DNA of 64,000 bases, taken from Conchocele bisecta (Eukaryota > Mollusca > Bivalvia > Lucinida > Thyasiridae). The translations under genes were made by a program, and so were the position numbers. This document shows, piece by piece, positions 1 through 11,061 of the stretch. Under the pieces are notes generated by a model. The model was not told the origin of the DNA. It was given only the letters and a program-made list of their open reading frames with translations, and did no database searches. Where the stretch lies: contig CM055272.1 in NCBI GenBank assembly GCA_029237695.1, positions 37,228,901 to 37,292,900 on the forward strand, in the 5' to 3' direction. Numbering within the stretch: the stretch's first letter is position 1; the number at the start of each line of letters is the position of its first letter.

Positions 1-518
1 CCCTAGTTTAAAGTAAGTGCTGTAGTGACACCTCATTGTGATCCTCATACAGAAACTCAATATTCCTCCCTAGTTTAAAGTAAGTGCTGTAGTGACACCT
101 CATTGTGATCCTCATACAGAAACTCAATATTCCTCCTAGTTTCTAATAAGTGCCCTGTAAGTAAACACCTCTGATCCTAACAGAAACTCAATTTCCTGTT
201 TAAAGTAACTGTAGTGACACCTCATTGTGATCCTCATACAGAAACTCAATACTCCTCCCGAATTTAAAGTAAGTGCTGTAGTGACACCTCATTGTGATCC
301 TCATACAGAAACTCAATATTCCTCCCTAGTTTAAAGTAAGTGCTGTAGTGACACCTCATTGTGATCCTCATACAGAAACTCAATATTCCTCCCGAATTTA
401 AAGTAAGTGTTGTAGTGACACCTCATTGTGACCCTCATACAGAAACTCAATATTCCTCCTGAGTTTAAAGTTAGTGCTGTAGTGACTCCTCATTGTGATC
501 CTCATACAGAAACTCAAT
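1..518. repeat. 67-bp minisatellite array
   Basis: A unit of 67 bp beginning CCCTAGTTTAAAGTAAG repeats head to tail about seven to eight times. It starts at base 1, so the array probably continues left of the window. The unit near 140-200 is degenerate and shortened; most others differ by one to a few bases (for example CTAGTTT versus CGAATTT). No spacer-like unique sequence lies between units and no reading frame is preserved, so this is ordinary satellite DNA. Confidence 0.93.
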
Positions 519-544
519 GAGGAACTGTCTATGAAGCAGATATA

Positions 545-1110
545 CCTCAATCAGTCAACCAATCAATAAATTAATTAAAGGAGTCGGTGGAAGAAGGGGT
601 CTCAGTCAGTAAGGGACTTAACCCTTTGCTACCACTGCCCCTTCAATTAATCAATTAAATCAAATCAATTAATCAACCAATCAGTCAGTCGAATGAAGGG
701 GTCAGTGGAAGAAGGGCCCTAAGTGCAACAAGGGCATCGTTATCACTAAGCTAATCCCCTCGGTGTTAGCCATGATAACGCATTTGCCTTACAAACAAGG
801 TGAACATACGACGTGGGTCATATGCAAAACAAAGCACCATCCCTAGACAGACATTGTGGCCAAATATATCAAAATCGGTGAAGCGGTTATTGAAAAATGA
901 AAGGTGTTACTAATGTACACATGTATGCACGCATGTACGTACGTACGCACGTACATTGACTAACGCTATATCCCCTCTTGCCAATCGGCGAGGGGATATT
1001 AAGGGACTTGACCTCCATTTTACCACTGACCCCTTCTATTACTCAATGAAATCAACCAATCAAATAAAAAAAAGCAATCAATCAATCACATATCAATCAA
1101 TCAATATATT
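545..1110. repeat. AATC-rich low-complexity DNA with a dispersed-repeat remnant
   Basis: Degenerate (AATC)n tracts at about 545-690 and 1040-1110 flank a remnant at about 728-1000. The remnant shares blocks with the region at 13420-13740 in opposite orientation, including the CATACGAC..GTGG block and the ATCCCCTCG..GTTAGCC end. It ends with an inverted CCCCTC pair near 974-1000. This appears to be a truncated dispersed repeat; no gene is seen. Confidence 0.6.
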
Positions 1111-1239
1111 CAGGTGGAGATAAGGTGTGGGCCCATGCTACTGGATGAAGAAATGTCTATGAAACAGATATACCTTATGTATTGGTATGATAAGGTAAAT
1201 TGTTTTCTCTTCGTGATTGCATGTCTGTTTCACCCAATA

Positions 1240-1598
1240 CAGTGCAACCTCTCTACAACAGCCACCCATGGGAAGACGCAAAACTGGCTGTTGTAGAGAT
1301 GTGGCTGTTGTAGGGAGGTTAATGCTGAATTAAATTTTGTCGTCCGCTGTTTATTTATTTTCTTCGATAATTCTAATCAAAAACATGCTTTGGCAACATT
1401 TTAGAATCATTTCCAATGGAAATGATTGTAAAATGCTGTCAAAACATGTTTTTATTGAGAAAAACAGCAAAATCAGATGACAATTTTCGTGCTCAGCTCG
1501 GGTCAGATACAGAGGAAATCATCCATTTGGGATATAAAACGCGGCTGTTATAGAGAGGGTGTTGTTGTAGAGAGTGGCCGTTCAGGGAGGTTTGACTG
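1240..1598. mobile_element. TA-flanked foldback MITE (CAGTGCAACCTCTCTA family)
   Basis: The element runs from CAGTGCAACCTCTCTA to a matching inverted end at 1598 and is flanked by TA on both sides (1238-1239 and 1599-1600), the mariner/Tc1-type duplication. It is split by a second foldback element whose end begins at the TTAA at 1319-1322. Relatives lie at 2227-2298, 37174-37379 and 48618-48866. No coding capacity is seen. Confidence 0.75.
1319..1505. mobile_element. Nested foldback MITE (ATGCTGAATTAAATTTTGTC end)
   Basis: The centre is a hairpin around TTTTAGAATCATTTCC and its complement (about 1402-1437), with outer arms containing AACATG and ACAGC. Related copies lie at 39305-39515 and 53368-53576. 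The left junction is TTAA (1319-1322), suggesting TTAA targeting as in the 39.3-kb copy; the right edge here is less certain. It sits inside the TA-flanked element at 1240-1598. Confidence 0.65.
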
Positions 1599-1599
1599 T

Positions 1600-2226
1600 A
1601 TTAGAAACACAAATATTTAGATAGGGTAAACTGGGATAACTGTTATCATTGCCAATGATTGTTTTAACCACAATATGAATCTGTGCAATCTCGGCTGTAT
1701 AATTACCTCCCTTATTGACTCACTGATAGGTTTCTAAGAAAGAAAATACAACATACAACTCGACAGAGCCTCACCCATCCCGTTTCCTAAGCCTTGCCAG
1801 ATATGTTTTCCCATTCACGGCACTAACCTACTATTCTCTATAACCGACCAACAAATCAGCCAACCAGCCACAGGTGAATAACATGTGGCAGGAATTCTGA
1901 ATGATAACATTTTCCTGATTATATTTAGAAACCAACAAAAAGTCGGAGGAGAATTAGGTGTTAGTGGTGGATTTTTTTGGTCGCCATGGCAATTTTCTGC
2001 TTGTTTCTAAACATAATGGGGAAATTTTAAACATTTTACCATCCCTGTTAAGCGTTACTCACCTATCCAATCAACCACCCAATTAACTAACCAATTAACC
2101 AGCCAATTAACTAACCAATTAACCAGCCAATCAATCCATTTCAGCCAAGCCCCATGATGTTGTTCTACCGATTGAAGACACCAGACTGAGTGACACATGC
2201 ACACAGTGTAATAGGATTACTCGTGC
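1600..2226. other. Anonymous DNA with an element fragment
   Basis: From about 1767 to 1840 there is a fragment matching the right half of the elements at 37638-37790 and 54590-54733 (CTTGCCAGATAT followed by ACGGCACTAACCTACTATT). From 2050 to 2140 there is an (ACCAATTAACC)n-like tract. Nothing else is recognised. Confidence 0.55.
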
Positions 2227-2298
2227 AATGGAACCTCTCGAAGCCGGATAACCTGGGGACGTCCCCAGGGTGTCTGGTTTAAGAGAGATTCAACTGTA
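2227..2298. mobile_element. Short deletion derivative of the TA-flanked MITE
   Basis: A 72-bp near-palindrome reads in from CAATGGAACCTCTCG and out through AGAGAGATTCAACTG, followed by TA. The centre is CTGGGGACGTCCCCAGG. The ends match the CAGTG..AACCTCTC family at 37174 and 48618, with almost all internal sequence lost. Confidence 0.6.
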
Positions 2299-2404
2299 AT
2301 TCTGGTAAATGAGCTCTCCAAGACGCGCTTTCATAATTTGCAATCATGAATTGTCATGATTTGCAATTCATGAATCAATCAATATTGCCATTAGAGATTT
2401 CAAT

Positions 2405-2800
2405 GACTGTCTGTTTCACGAAATCTGCCCAAATAGTATGGCTATATACACAATACAAAAACAATATTTTTTTATAATATTAAATTTTATCAACATTTAA
2501 AAAATGAGACTTTTTATTTCGTGAAATTTGGTTCAATAGTTATTTTATTGCCCATGGATGTTAAATCCCCATAGACAAATTCACTCTGTGAAGATGTCTA
2601 TGGGGATTCAGCATGGGGAAAGTATTCTAATTTTAGAAATAGTGGACCGATTTTCAAAATCTAACTTTTGTTTTCCTAGATCATTTCCTAGCTATCTAGC
2701 CAGGTTTCAGAGGCCATTTTTTTTCTTCGTTTTTCGACGACTCCTGCACATGCACCAGTTGTTTTCCCCACGAATGTTAAATTCCCATGGACATATAATT
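2405..2800. mobile_element. Truncated hairpin element (CTGTCTGTTTCACGAA family)
   Basis: The left end CTGTCTGTTTCACGAA and the internal blocks TTTTTATTTCGTGAAATTTG and TTAAATCCCCATAGACA match the complete element at 11062-11632. The middle carries the inverted pair around CCCCATAGACA...TGTCTATGGGG at about 2567-2605. The right half is lost or overlaid by the next repeat. Confidence 0.6.
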
Positions 2801-3445
2801 CCAGCACAAAAATATTTACACAATTCCCTAACATTTGATTGGTCCGTAGCAAGTCTCTGTCCAAAATTTATATCCCAGTAAACTCCCACGCCGAACTACT
2901 TTCCGTAACCGTGAGACACAGTTAAAATAATTCTTAAGAAAACGGAAAATAAACACATTTTCTTGATTAATTTATTTCAAATGCTGGAATTATAAGGAAT
3001 GAATGGCCTTTTTGTGGAATTTATCGGAGATATAAACTTGGAAAAGTCGCGGGAATACTGGACAAGGCCTTCCCGCGACTTTTCCAAAAAATATTTACAC
3101 AATTCCCTAACATTTGATTGTTCCGTAGCAAGTCTCTGTCCAAAATTTATATCCCAGTAAACTCTCATGCCGAACTACTTTCCGTAACCGTCAGGTGCAG
3201 TTAAAATAATTCTTAAGAAAACAGAAAATAAACACATTTTCTTGATGAATTTATTGAAAATTCTGGAATTATAAGGAATGAATGGCCTTTTTGTGGAATT
3301 TATCAGGGATATAAACTTGGAAGGAAAAGTCGTGGAAATACTGGACGAGGCCTTCCGGCCTTCGTCCAGTATTCCCGCGACTTTTCCAAGTTTATACCCC
3401 GATAAATTCCACAAAAAGGCCATTCATTCCTATAATAGCTAGACC
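2790..3445. repeat. Repeat with partial tandem duplication and inverted arms
   Basis: A block containing AAAATATTTACACAATTCCC occurs at about 2810 and again at about 3088. A block containing GGAATGAATGGCC occurs near 2996 and 3275, with its complement at about 3410-3435. A related hairpin is at 34967-35395. Reading frames in this stretch are repeat translations and not genes. Confidence 0.65.
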
Positions 3446-3870
3446 GGAAATTTGGTATGTAGCTTCCTTATGATGCGTATTTCTATTTTTGATTCAATCC
3501 CCGGGTCTCCCCCTTTTCGACTTAGAATTTGACAATTTTGCCTTGTAAGTCGTAATACTTTTAAAACCTAATAGCTACAGACCTGAAACTCGGTATTTAG
3601 CTTCCTTATGATGAGTAGATGCGCACAGTTTATTTCTATTGTTTAGTCGAACCCGGGGTCATGGATTATCTCCCTTTTCAACGTAGAATTTTCCAATTTT
3701 GGCTTGTAAGTCGTAAAATATTTAAACCCTATTGCCACACATGTGAAACTTGCTACATACCTTCTTTATGATGAGTAGATGCGCACAATTTATTTTGATT
3801 TTGATTCGACCCCCTGGGTCATAGATTATCTGCCATTTTGGACTTGGAATTTTGCCTTGTTTTTATTATC
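3433..3870. repeat. Degenerate tandem repeat, period about 140-170 bp
   Basis: Three diverged units begin near 3435, 3570 and 3738. Each has AATAGCTA or ATTGCCACA, then CTTCCTTATGATG (or CTTCTTTATGATG), then a CCGGGTC or CCTGGGTC block. Shared words such as TTGTAAGTCGTAA mark the unit. No function is inferred. Confidence 0.6.
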
Positions 3871-4049
3871 AAAGCAATATGTGGGGCATGCGTGTTCTAT
3901 GAACACAGTTTCTAGTTTATTTCCATTTTTATCAACAAACACATAGTTTGGCAAATCATGTTTTATTGTGAAAAAAGGCAAAATATGAACCAATAGACGA
4001 TGTCAATTTTCGCTTCCCGCATTCTAAGCATTAAGTACCTCGAGGTTTC

Positions 4050-4345
4050 CAAGTAGTCGATTTCACCAACATTGCAAAGTATACTTTTCTAGCAAAGTAT
4101 ACTTTGAGGGAGTAATCATTTATTTTTCCTGAAATGCATTATTTCATATAGAACTAACAACTGCATATATTTGATGATTAAAACTATGCAGAATTATTAT
4201 ACTGAATTTATTACATTATCACAGCCAAATTGGCTGTGATAATGTAATAAATTCAGTATAGTAAAAATTAATAAATTTATCATAAAATTAAAAATTTCTC
4301 CCTCAAAGTATACTTTGCTAGAAAATTTTACTTTGCTAGGACATT
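4050..4345. mobile_element. Palindromic MITE, CAGTAGCC family, copy 1
   Basis: The terminal region reads AGTAGTCGATTTCACCAAC and is followed by twin AAAGTATACTTT motifs. The core is a near-perfect palindrome around ACTGAATTTATTACATTATC (about 4200-4260). The right terminus is decayed. About ten relatives of roughly 305 bp occur in this window. No reliable target duplication is visible for this family. Confidence 0.82.
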
Positions 4346-4468
4346 TTTCCATGAAAGCTGTTATTTTACTAGAAAAGAGGTAAATGCGGCATCCGTATTC
4401 TATGAACAAATTTTATGGATTATATGTATCAAAAAATGTGAAAGACTCATTAAATGAGATAACATGAA

Positions 4469-4865
4469 CAAGGTGTATGATCACGTGGTACTAACAACAA
4501 CAACAAGTACCGATTCAAAGTACGTATTCTTTTATAGTGTCCTTATTACGTAACGGATTTTGATAAAATATGCCGCATCAAACGTGTCTTGTTAAGCTGC
4601 ATTTGGTGGTCTCTGTATTTTTGCTCAAACTTCTGTCGTTTTTGCGATGAATCGATTTCCGTGTCTCCGACACGGAAATCGATTCTTCGCAAAAACAACA
4701 TATGTCTGTGCCAAGCTCCCTAGGTCACCAAATGCAGCTCATGAAGACGCGTTTGCTGCGCCATATTTCATCAAAATCCGTTGCATATTAAGGAAAATAT
4801 CAAATAGCACATACTTTGGAGTGGGCGACGTTGTTGTTGTTGTAACCACGTGATCATGCACCTTG
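4469..4865. mobile_element. MITE with 5-bp target duplication (CAAGGTG family), copy 1
   Basis: Terminal inverted repeats read CAAGGTGTATGATCACGTGG at the left and the matching inverted form at the right (ends CACCTTG at 4865). The flanks are a perfect 5-bp duplication, ATGAA (4464-4468 and 4866-4870). A central palindrome lies around CCGTGTCTCCGACACGG. Copies at 24496-24889 and 48906-49291 carry different perfect 5-bp duplications. A 5-bp duplication with short inverted repeats fits a non-autonomous hAT-type element, but no transposase is visible to prove it. Confidence 0.88.
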
Positions 4866-5044
4866 ATGAAGGGTTACTGAAATATTCAGAATCTTTATAC
4901 ATGTGGCCGTTGTTATGTTACACACACATGCCACCATTAACATGGCCTTCACTTTCCAGTAGCCTATTTCACCAACATTGCAAAGTATACTTTTCTTGCA
5001 AAGTATACTTTGAGGGAGAAATTTTCAATATTTTATCAATTTTT

Positions 5045-6006
5045 AGCCAGGTTTTTTGAGAAAAAAAATCCAGGCTATTGGATTGGCGGAAGCCGGGCGG
5101 GCGGGCGGGCGGCGTCCACAATCAATGTTAAGTTTTCGTGTTTGAGTCCATTTCTTTGTTACTGTACCACCTAGGACCACCAAACTTTCACAGCTTCATA
5201 ATCAAGGGGTGCCCACCACATATCACTATCCAACATGTTACCTTTTTTTTAACTTGACCCATTTTTTCCGCCCAGTCGACTTAGCCATTTTCAATGTTAT
5301 GTTTTCGCGTTTACAATGTTAAGTTTTTGTGTTTAAGTCCATTTCTTTGGTACTGTACCACCTAGGACCACCAAACATTCACAGCTTCATAACCAAGGGG
5401 TGCCTACCACATACAACTATCCAACATGTAACCATTTTTTTTACCTTCACCTATTATTTCTACGTAATTGACTTAGCCATTTTCAACGTTAACTTTTTAA
5501 CGTACGTCTGGTTAAAGTTTTTTGGTTAAAAGTTTTTTGTTATACTATATCTCTGCAACTGCTTCACCCATTACCTTGAAACTTCACATGGGTGTTTATC
5601 ATCATCCATATTTTCATTCTACCCCCCAACCGTGCGGCCCCTATGCCCAATGTCAAGGTCAAATTACTGAATTTTGTTGTTAAAGTTTTTTCGTGTACTA
5701 TATCTCTGCAACTGCTTCATCCATTACCTTGATACTTCACATGGGTGTTTATCATCATTGTCAGCGTGATATCGTCGGCATTTTGGCATACGTCCGTCCG
5801 TACGTCCGTGTGTCTGGTTAAAGTTTTTTGGTTAAAGCTTTTCCATCTACTATATCTATTTTGTTAGTGTCCATGCCTCGCCCCAAGGCGCGACATGCAG
5901 GCCACGGCCATCTAGTCTACAAAAAGTGGGTATAATTATGTTATCCAAGTGTCTATGCTTGGAAAAAACCTGGCCTTCGTGGCTTTGCCTCGTTTATTGT
6001 TATTAC
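5045..6006. mobile_element. Insertion with CCAGGTTTTTT ends and internal direct repeats
   Basis: This stretch interrupts the MITE. Its ends carry inverted CCAGGTTTTTT/AAAAAACCTGG blocks (5047 and about 5972). Inside are two diverged copies of a block with TACTGTACCACCTAGGACC (about 5162 and 5350) and two copies of a block with TATATCTCTGCAACTGCTTC (about 5547 and 5699). A CGGGCGGGCGGGC run sits at 5093-5113. No protein is recognised. Confidence 0.6.
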
Positions 6007-6151
6007 CGGTATACTGAATTTATTACATTATCACAGCCATTTTAGCTGTGATAATGTAATAAGTTCAGTATAATAATTCTGCATACTTTTATCATCAAAT
6101 ATATGCAGTCGTTAGTTCTATATGACATAATGCATTTCGGAAAATATAAAT

Positions 6152-8352
6152 GGGCTGTGCTCTGGGAAGACCAGCCTTAATGACACAATTTTTGATTTTC
6201 ACTTTTTTACATTTTCTGATGCAGACACCTTTCACACACAATATGTTTAATAGTTTTTGTTTTATCTCACTTTTTGTAGCACCATGTGAATCAATCACAG
6301 AAAAAAACGTAACGTCATCAAGAAAATGACGTTATTGAAACGGCGATGTTTGGACAGTGCAACTGAACAGCCTACAGTAGAAATGAGTGTTCATAGACTC
6401 ATTGACGATGCTTGCTGTAAACTGTATTTGCTGATACATTACACTAAATGTATCTACAATTGTTAGTATATATACTATCAAACATTGATCAGAATAAAAC
6501 TATGATATGTACATGTAGTGAACAAAACAAACGCACAACTATCGATTTTAAATCTATAATTAGCCGACCCGTGGCTTCGTAATTTGCCACCATCGCCATA
6601 ATAGATTCATATACGTGTGTCATCAGAAAGATACATTGTAATTATTTCAGAATTGACGTCCTTTACAGTCATTTATTGATTTAGACAATACGTCACCAAA
6701 GACCAAAAAACAAAATGGCATTCCTGTAGCCTATTTCATCAACATTGCAAAGTATACTTTACTAGCAAAGTATACTTTGAGGGAGTAATCATTTATTTTT
6801 CCTGAAATGCATTAGTTCATATAGAACTAACAAATGCATATATTTCATGATTAAAAGTATACAAAATTATTATACTGAATTTATTACATTATCACAGCCA
6901 AATTGGCTGTGATAATGTAATAAATTCAGTATAATAAAAAATAATAAATTTATCATAAAATTGAAAATTTCTCCCTCAAAGTATACTTTGCTAGTAAAGT
7001 ATACTTTGCAATGTTGATGAAATAGGCTACTGGTGTTGGAAATTGTAAATTATATGCACATCTAGCAGTCTCCTCGACGAACAAACGGTGCTTGTTCAAA
7101 AGTATAGTAAACTATTTCAATGCAGAAGTCCCCCCCCCCCCACCTTTCCATAACATGAAATCCAGGATCCGCCCCTGAAAAAGCACCGTGGCGTACCTAC
7201 ATGTATTTTGCATAACTGCACACTATAACGCACTCGGTGATTTACACACTAACATTGATTTTGTTGAAATGACGCTATTGTTCGTTTAATGTGTGCATGT
7301 GCATTTGCTTTATATTATTTACATGCCTCTTTACGGCCTCTTTACGGCCTCTTTACGGCCCTTTGATAACAAACAAAGCACGCAGACGTGCATTATTTAG
7401 TACAATGTAGTACAATGTAAGAAAATTAACAACAATCTGCCAGTCGGACTTCTTAAATGTGTAAATGTTGGAGACCTGTGCATCTGTGCAGTCTGATCAG
7501 TGCAATGATTGCAAATATACTAGTAAAATTACTATACATTCATATAACCATATTTACAAGTGGTCATTTTAAAGAATATTTACATTGTTATCAAACAGCA
7601 ATTGTACGGCTGATTCAATGTGATATTTTTGAAAGTCGCTAAATATTACGTGACACCGTACATGTAAGTAGTATCAGATACAGATAGAAATCAATAGGCT
7701 ACATCCTTGGTGGCTACAATTATGTATGACAATTATCATGATTATTGTGTCGCAGTAAATATGCATGTGACACAATACCAACACACTAAATACTAAAACA
7801 TGTTTGGCCCAGTGTCACCATGATGCGATATGCCAGGAGCGGCGTATGTTTTGGCACTACCATAATTTTACATCTGTGATACGCTTATTTTTCTGAAAAT
7901 TTCCAAATTGTATTTTTATGTTGATTTTTGAAACATTTGACAGGCGAAACAGTAAATTAAACGAATTAAGTCCTGTACACAGTTCTATTTGTTACATAAT
8001 ACTGATTCTGTGATGGTGTTATCTAAAAATTACCGGTTGTATGGTTATTTAGTTTCAAATGTCAATTTATAAAAAATAATCAACAAAATCACTACGTGTT
8101 TCCTTGAAGGAAACCTAAAAACAGACCACTGTCTGAACCACTATGGAAACAACTGTAAAATTCTGCTACGCGTATCCAGCATTAAAATGTTTGTGACCAC
8201 AAGTAGTAAAGCGTACGGCTATAAATAGGACAACGTCAACTTATTGCAATGACGTAACTATTTCAAGTGTCAAATTTAAGCGTAACTTTGCGACATCATT
8301 TTCAGGCTTTCATGACGTTGTCATTAAGGCTGGTCTTCACAGAGCGCGGCCC
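6152..8352. mobile_element. 2.2-kb non-autonomous transposon with 4-bp target duplication
   Basis: The ends are inverted: GGGCTGTGCTCTGGGAAGAC then CAGCCTTAATGACA at the left, and the complement ending GCGCGGCCC at the right. AAAT flanks both sides (6148-6151 and 8353-8356), and the interrupted MITE makes the site clear. Both ends are rich in TGACGT words. The element at 27317-34906 shares its ends. Inside are another palindromic MITE (6724-7032), a fragment of a GGATCC element (7126-7178) and a threefold TTTACGGCCTC repeat (about 7321-7360). No transposase frame is recognised. Confidence 0.75.
6724..7032. mobile_element. Palindromic MITE, CAGTAGCC family, copy 3 (intact)
   Basis: This is one of the best-preserved copies. 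The ends are CTGTAGCCTATTTCATC and its inverted mate, with twin AAAGTATACTTT motifs on each side and a central palindrome of roughly 70 bp around TTATCACAGCC at about 6878-6940. It could fold into one long hairpin. It lies inside the insertion at 6152-8352, which itself split another copy of the same family. Confidence 0.88.
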
Positions 8353-8447
8353 AAATGATTTCTCCCTCAAAGTATACTTTGCTAAATAAGTATACTTTGC
8401 AATTTTGATGAAATCGGCTACTGATCTTTGTGAGGTCGTTTATGTTC

Positions 8448-10501
8448 TTTTTAGCTCACCTGAGCGAAGCTCATGTGAGCTATTGTTACCGCAATGTGTC
8501 CGTCGTCCGTCGTCCGTCGTCCGTCGTCGTCCGTGAACATTTTCAAACGTCTTCTCCTCGGTAACCATTGGGTCTATAGTCACCAAACTTCATGGTCATG
8601 GTCCTTAGGTAGGGGGATTACAAAATTGTTAAAATTACATCATTACGTAATCCAAGATGGCCGCCGTCTAAAAATAGCACAAATTCTTAAAAAAATCTTC
8701 TTCTCAAGAACCGCCAACCGGATTTCGACAAAACTTGGTAGGAATGATCGATGTACATTGCTCTTTCAAAGTTGTTAAAATGGTGACCCTGGGGTCAAAA
8801 ATGGGCGTGACCCGTGGGGTCAAATTGGGGTCAAATTTTATTTTTAACTGAATATGGTCATTTCATATATCAAATTGAAGGTATCAATGAGGCGATCACT
8901 CTGGTGCATTTTTTGTCGAAATCGGATTGTTAAGTCATCCAAGATGGCCGCCGAAAGGTCAAAAGGTCGTTCTTTTATTAGAGATTTCAAAATTCTTCTT
9001 CACATGAACCGCTTGGCCCATGGTAGCCAAACTTAAAATGTTATGGTCCATGGGTGAAGCCTTTTCAGATTTGTTTTAAAATGGAGGTCATCGCTAATCC
9101 ATCCAGGATGGCCGCCGTCTAAAAATACATAAATTATTAAAAAATCTTCTTCTCATGAACCGCTTGCCGGATTTCGACGAAACTTGGTAGGAATGATCGA
9201 TGTACATTGCTCTTTCAAAGTTGTTAAAATGGTGACCCCGTGGTCAAAAATGGGCGTGGCCTGTGGGGTCAAATTGGTGTCAAATTTTATTTTTGACCGA
9301 ATATGGTCATGTCATATATCAAATTGAAGGTATCAATGAGGCAATCACTCTGGTGCATTTTCTGTCGAAATCGGATTATTATGTCATCCAAGATGGCCGC
9401 CGAAAGGTCAAAAGGTCGTTCTTTTATTAGAGATTTCAAAATTCTTCTTCACATGAACCGCTTGGCCCATGGTAGCCAAACTTAAAAGTTATGGTCCATG
9501 TGTGAAGCCTTTTCAGATTTGTTAAAATGGAGGTCACCGCTAATCCAAGATGGCCGCCGTCTAAAAATAGCATAAATTCTTAAAAAATCTTCTTCTCATG
9601 AACCGCGAGCTGGATTTCAACGAAACTTGGTAGGAATGATCGATGTACAATGCTCTTTCAAAGTTGTTAAAATGGTGACCCCGGGGTAAAAAATGGGCGT
9701 GGCCCGTGGGGTCAAATTTTATTGTTGACCGAATATGTCATGTTATATATCAAATCGAAGGTATTAATGAGGCGATCACTCTGGTACATTTTTTGTCCAA
9801 ATCGGATTGTTATGTCATCCAAGATGGCCGCCGAAATGTCAAAAGGTCGTTCTTTTATTAGAGATTTCAAAATTCTTCTTCACATGAACCGCTTGGCCCA
9901 TGGTAGCCAAACTTAAAAGTTATGGTCCATGGGTGAAGCCTTTTCAGATTTGTTAAAATGGAAGTCATCGCTAATCCAAGATGGCCGCCATCTAAAATAG
10001 CATAAATTCTTAAAAAATCTTCTCATGAACCGCTAGCCGGATTTCGACGAAACTTAGTAGGAATGATCGATGTACATTGCTCTTTGAAAGTTGTTAAAAT
10101 GGTGACCCCAGGGTCAAAAATGGGCGTGGCCCGTGGGGTCAAATTGGGTCAAATTTTATTTTTGACTGAATATAGTCATGTCATATATCAAATTGAAGGT
10201 ATCAATGAGGCGATGACTCTGGTGCAATATTTGTCGGAATCGGATGATTATGTCATCCATGATGGCCACCAAAAGGTCCATTTATTCAAGATTTTTAACG
10301 TCTTTTTCTCAGGAACCACATGGCCGATGCTGGGTGAAGCATTTTCAGATTTTGTAAAATGAGAGTCATCGCTTAATCCAAGATGACCGCCATCTAAAAA
10401 TAGCACAATTTTTTTAAAACACATGAACTCAATGTCACATTCTCCTCTGGTGTTCATGGAGTCAGGTGAGCGAATTAGGGCCATCATGGCCCTCTTGTTT
10501 A
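8448..10501. repeat. Complex element with a 0.40-0.45-kb tandem unit
   Basis: The left end has AGCTCACCTGAGC with an inverted GCTCATGTGAGC, then a run of CCGTCGT. The right end has AGGTGAGCGAATTAGGGCC. Between them a unit repeats: AGATGGCCGCCGTCTAAAAA-type blocks lie at 8653, 9101, 9548, 9978 and 10380, spaced about 448, 447, 430 and 402 bp. Each unit also holds a second GGCCGCCGAAA block, a TGAACCGCTTG block and GGGGTCAAA words. Similar 60-residue frames recur once per unit; they are translations of the repeat and not genes. Confidence 0.82.
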
Positions 10502-10504
10502 TGG

Positions 10505-11061
10505 TCCCTACTGTTCCTTTCACTGACAGCGAGGAGGGGGGGCATGCGATTGGGTTCATCTTTACTGCCAGTGGAATCCCTCGGGTACAATTTTGGCTTT
10601 TATGTTTCTTGAGAGTTGAATCCAGTCATACACATTTCAAGAGAGGTAAGATTATTGCTAATCCTAATACATTTAGGGAGTGTGGCTATTAAGTGATTCA
10701 GTAGCTGATTTCACCAAAATTGCAAAGTATACTTATCTAGCAAAGTATACTTTGAGGGAGCAATCATATATTTTTCCCAAAATGCATTATTTCATATAGA
10801 ACTAACCACTGCACATATTTGATGATTAAAAGTATGCAGAATTATTATACTGAATTTATTACATTATCACAGCCAAATTATAAATTTATAAATTTATCCA
10901 TAAATTGAAAATTTCTCCCTCAAAGTATACTTTGCTAGATAAGTAGACTTTGCAATGTTGGTGAAATAGGCTACTGGTATGATGAAGACCTGGCACGAGA
11001 TGATGTTATTCTAATTTCAGGGCTGAATATATATTTTTATGGCCCCGGTCTCAGTAGACCT
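10505..11061. repeat. Dispersed repeat interrupted by a palindromic MITE
   Basis: Sequence on both sides of the MITE (10505-10698 and 10977-11061) has relatives at 15940-16690 and 22120-22440. Shared blocks are GAGAGTTGAATCC and the stretch ATTTCAGGGCTGAATATAT. In all three places a palindromic MITE lies within or next to this repeat. Confidence 0.55.
10699..10976. mobile_element. Palindromic MITE, CAGTAGCC family, copy 4 (core half lost)
   Basis: The ends are CAGTAGCTGATTTCACC and GGTGAAATAGGCTACTG. The right half of the central palindrome is deleted after TTATCACAGCC, leaving a 278-bp copy. The flanks show no clear target duplication. Confidence 0.82.

Larger units (their letters stand above)
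4957..8424. mobile_element. Palindromic MITE copy 2, split by two insertions
   Basis: Three separated pieces make one copy: 4957-5044 (left end to GAGGGAGAAATTTTCAAT), about 6007-6151 (palindromic core to TTTCGGAAAATATAAAT) and 8353-8424 (AAATGATTTCTCCCTCAAAG to the right end GGCTACTG). Together they total about 305 bp, the length of intact copies. The gaps hold the insertions at 5045-6006 and 6152-8352. Confidence 0.8.

Noticed and set aside
1..518. CRISPR-like array
   Set aside because: Units are contiguous 67-bp repeats without unique spacers, and the surrounding genome is eukaryotic. The 31-bp array at 47513 is rejected for the same reason.
8494..10362. A family of similar 60-residue proteins repeated every 0.4-0.45 kb
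   Set aside because: They are the same noncoding tandem unit translated each time; no start context, codon bias or known motif.
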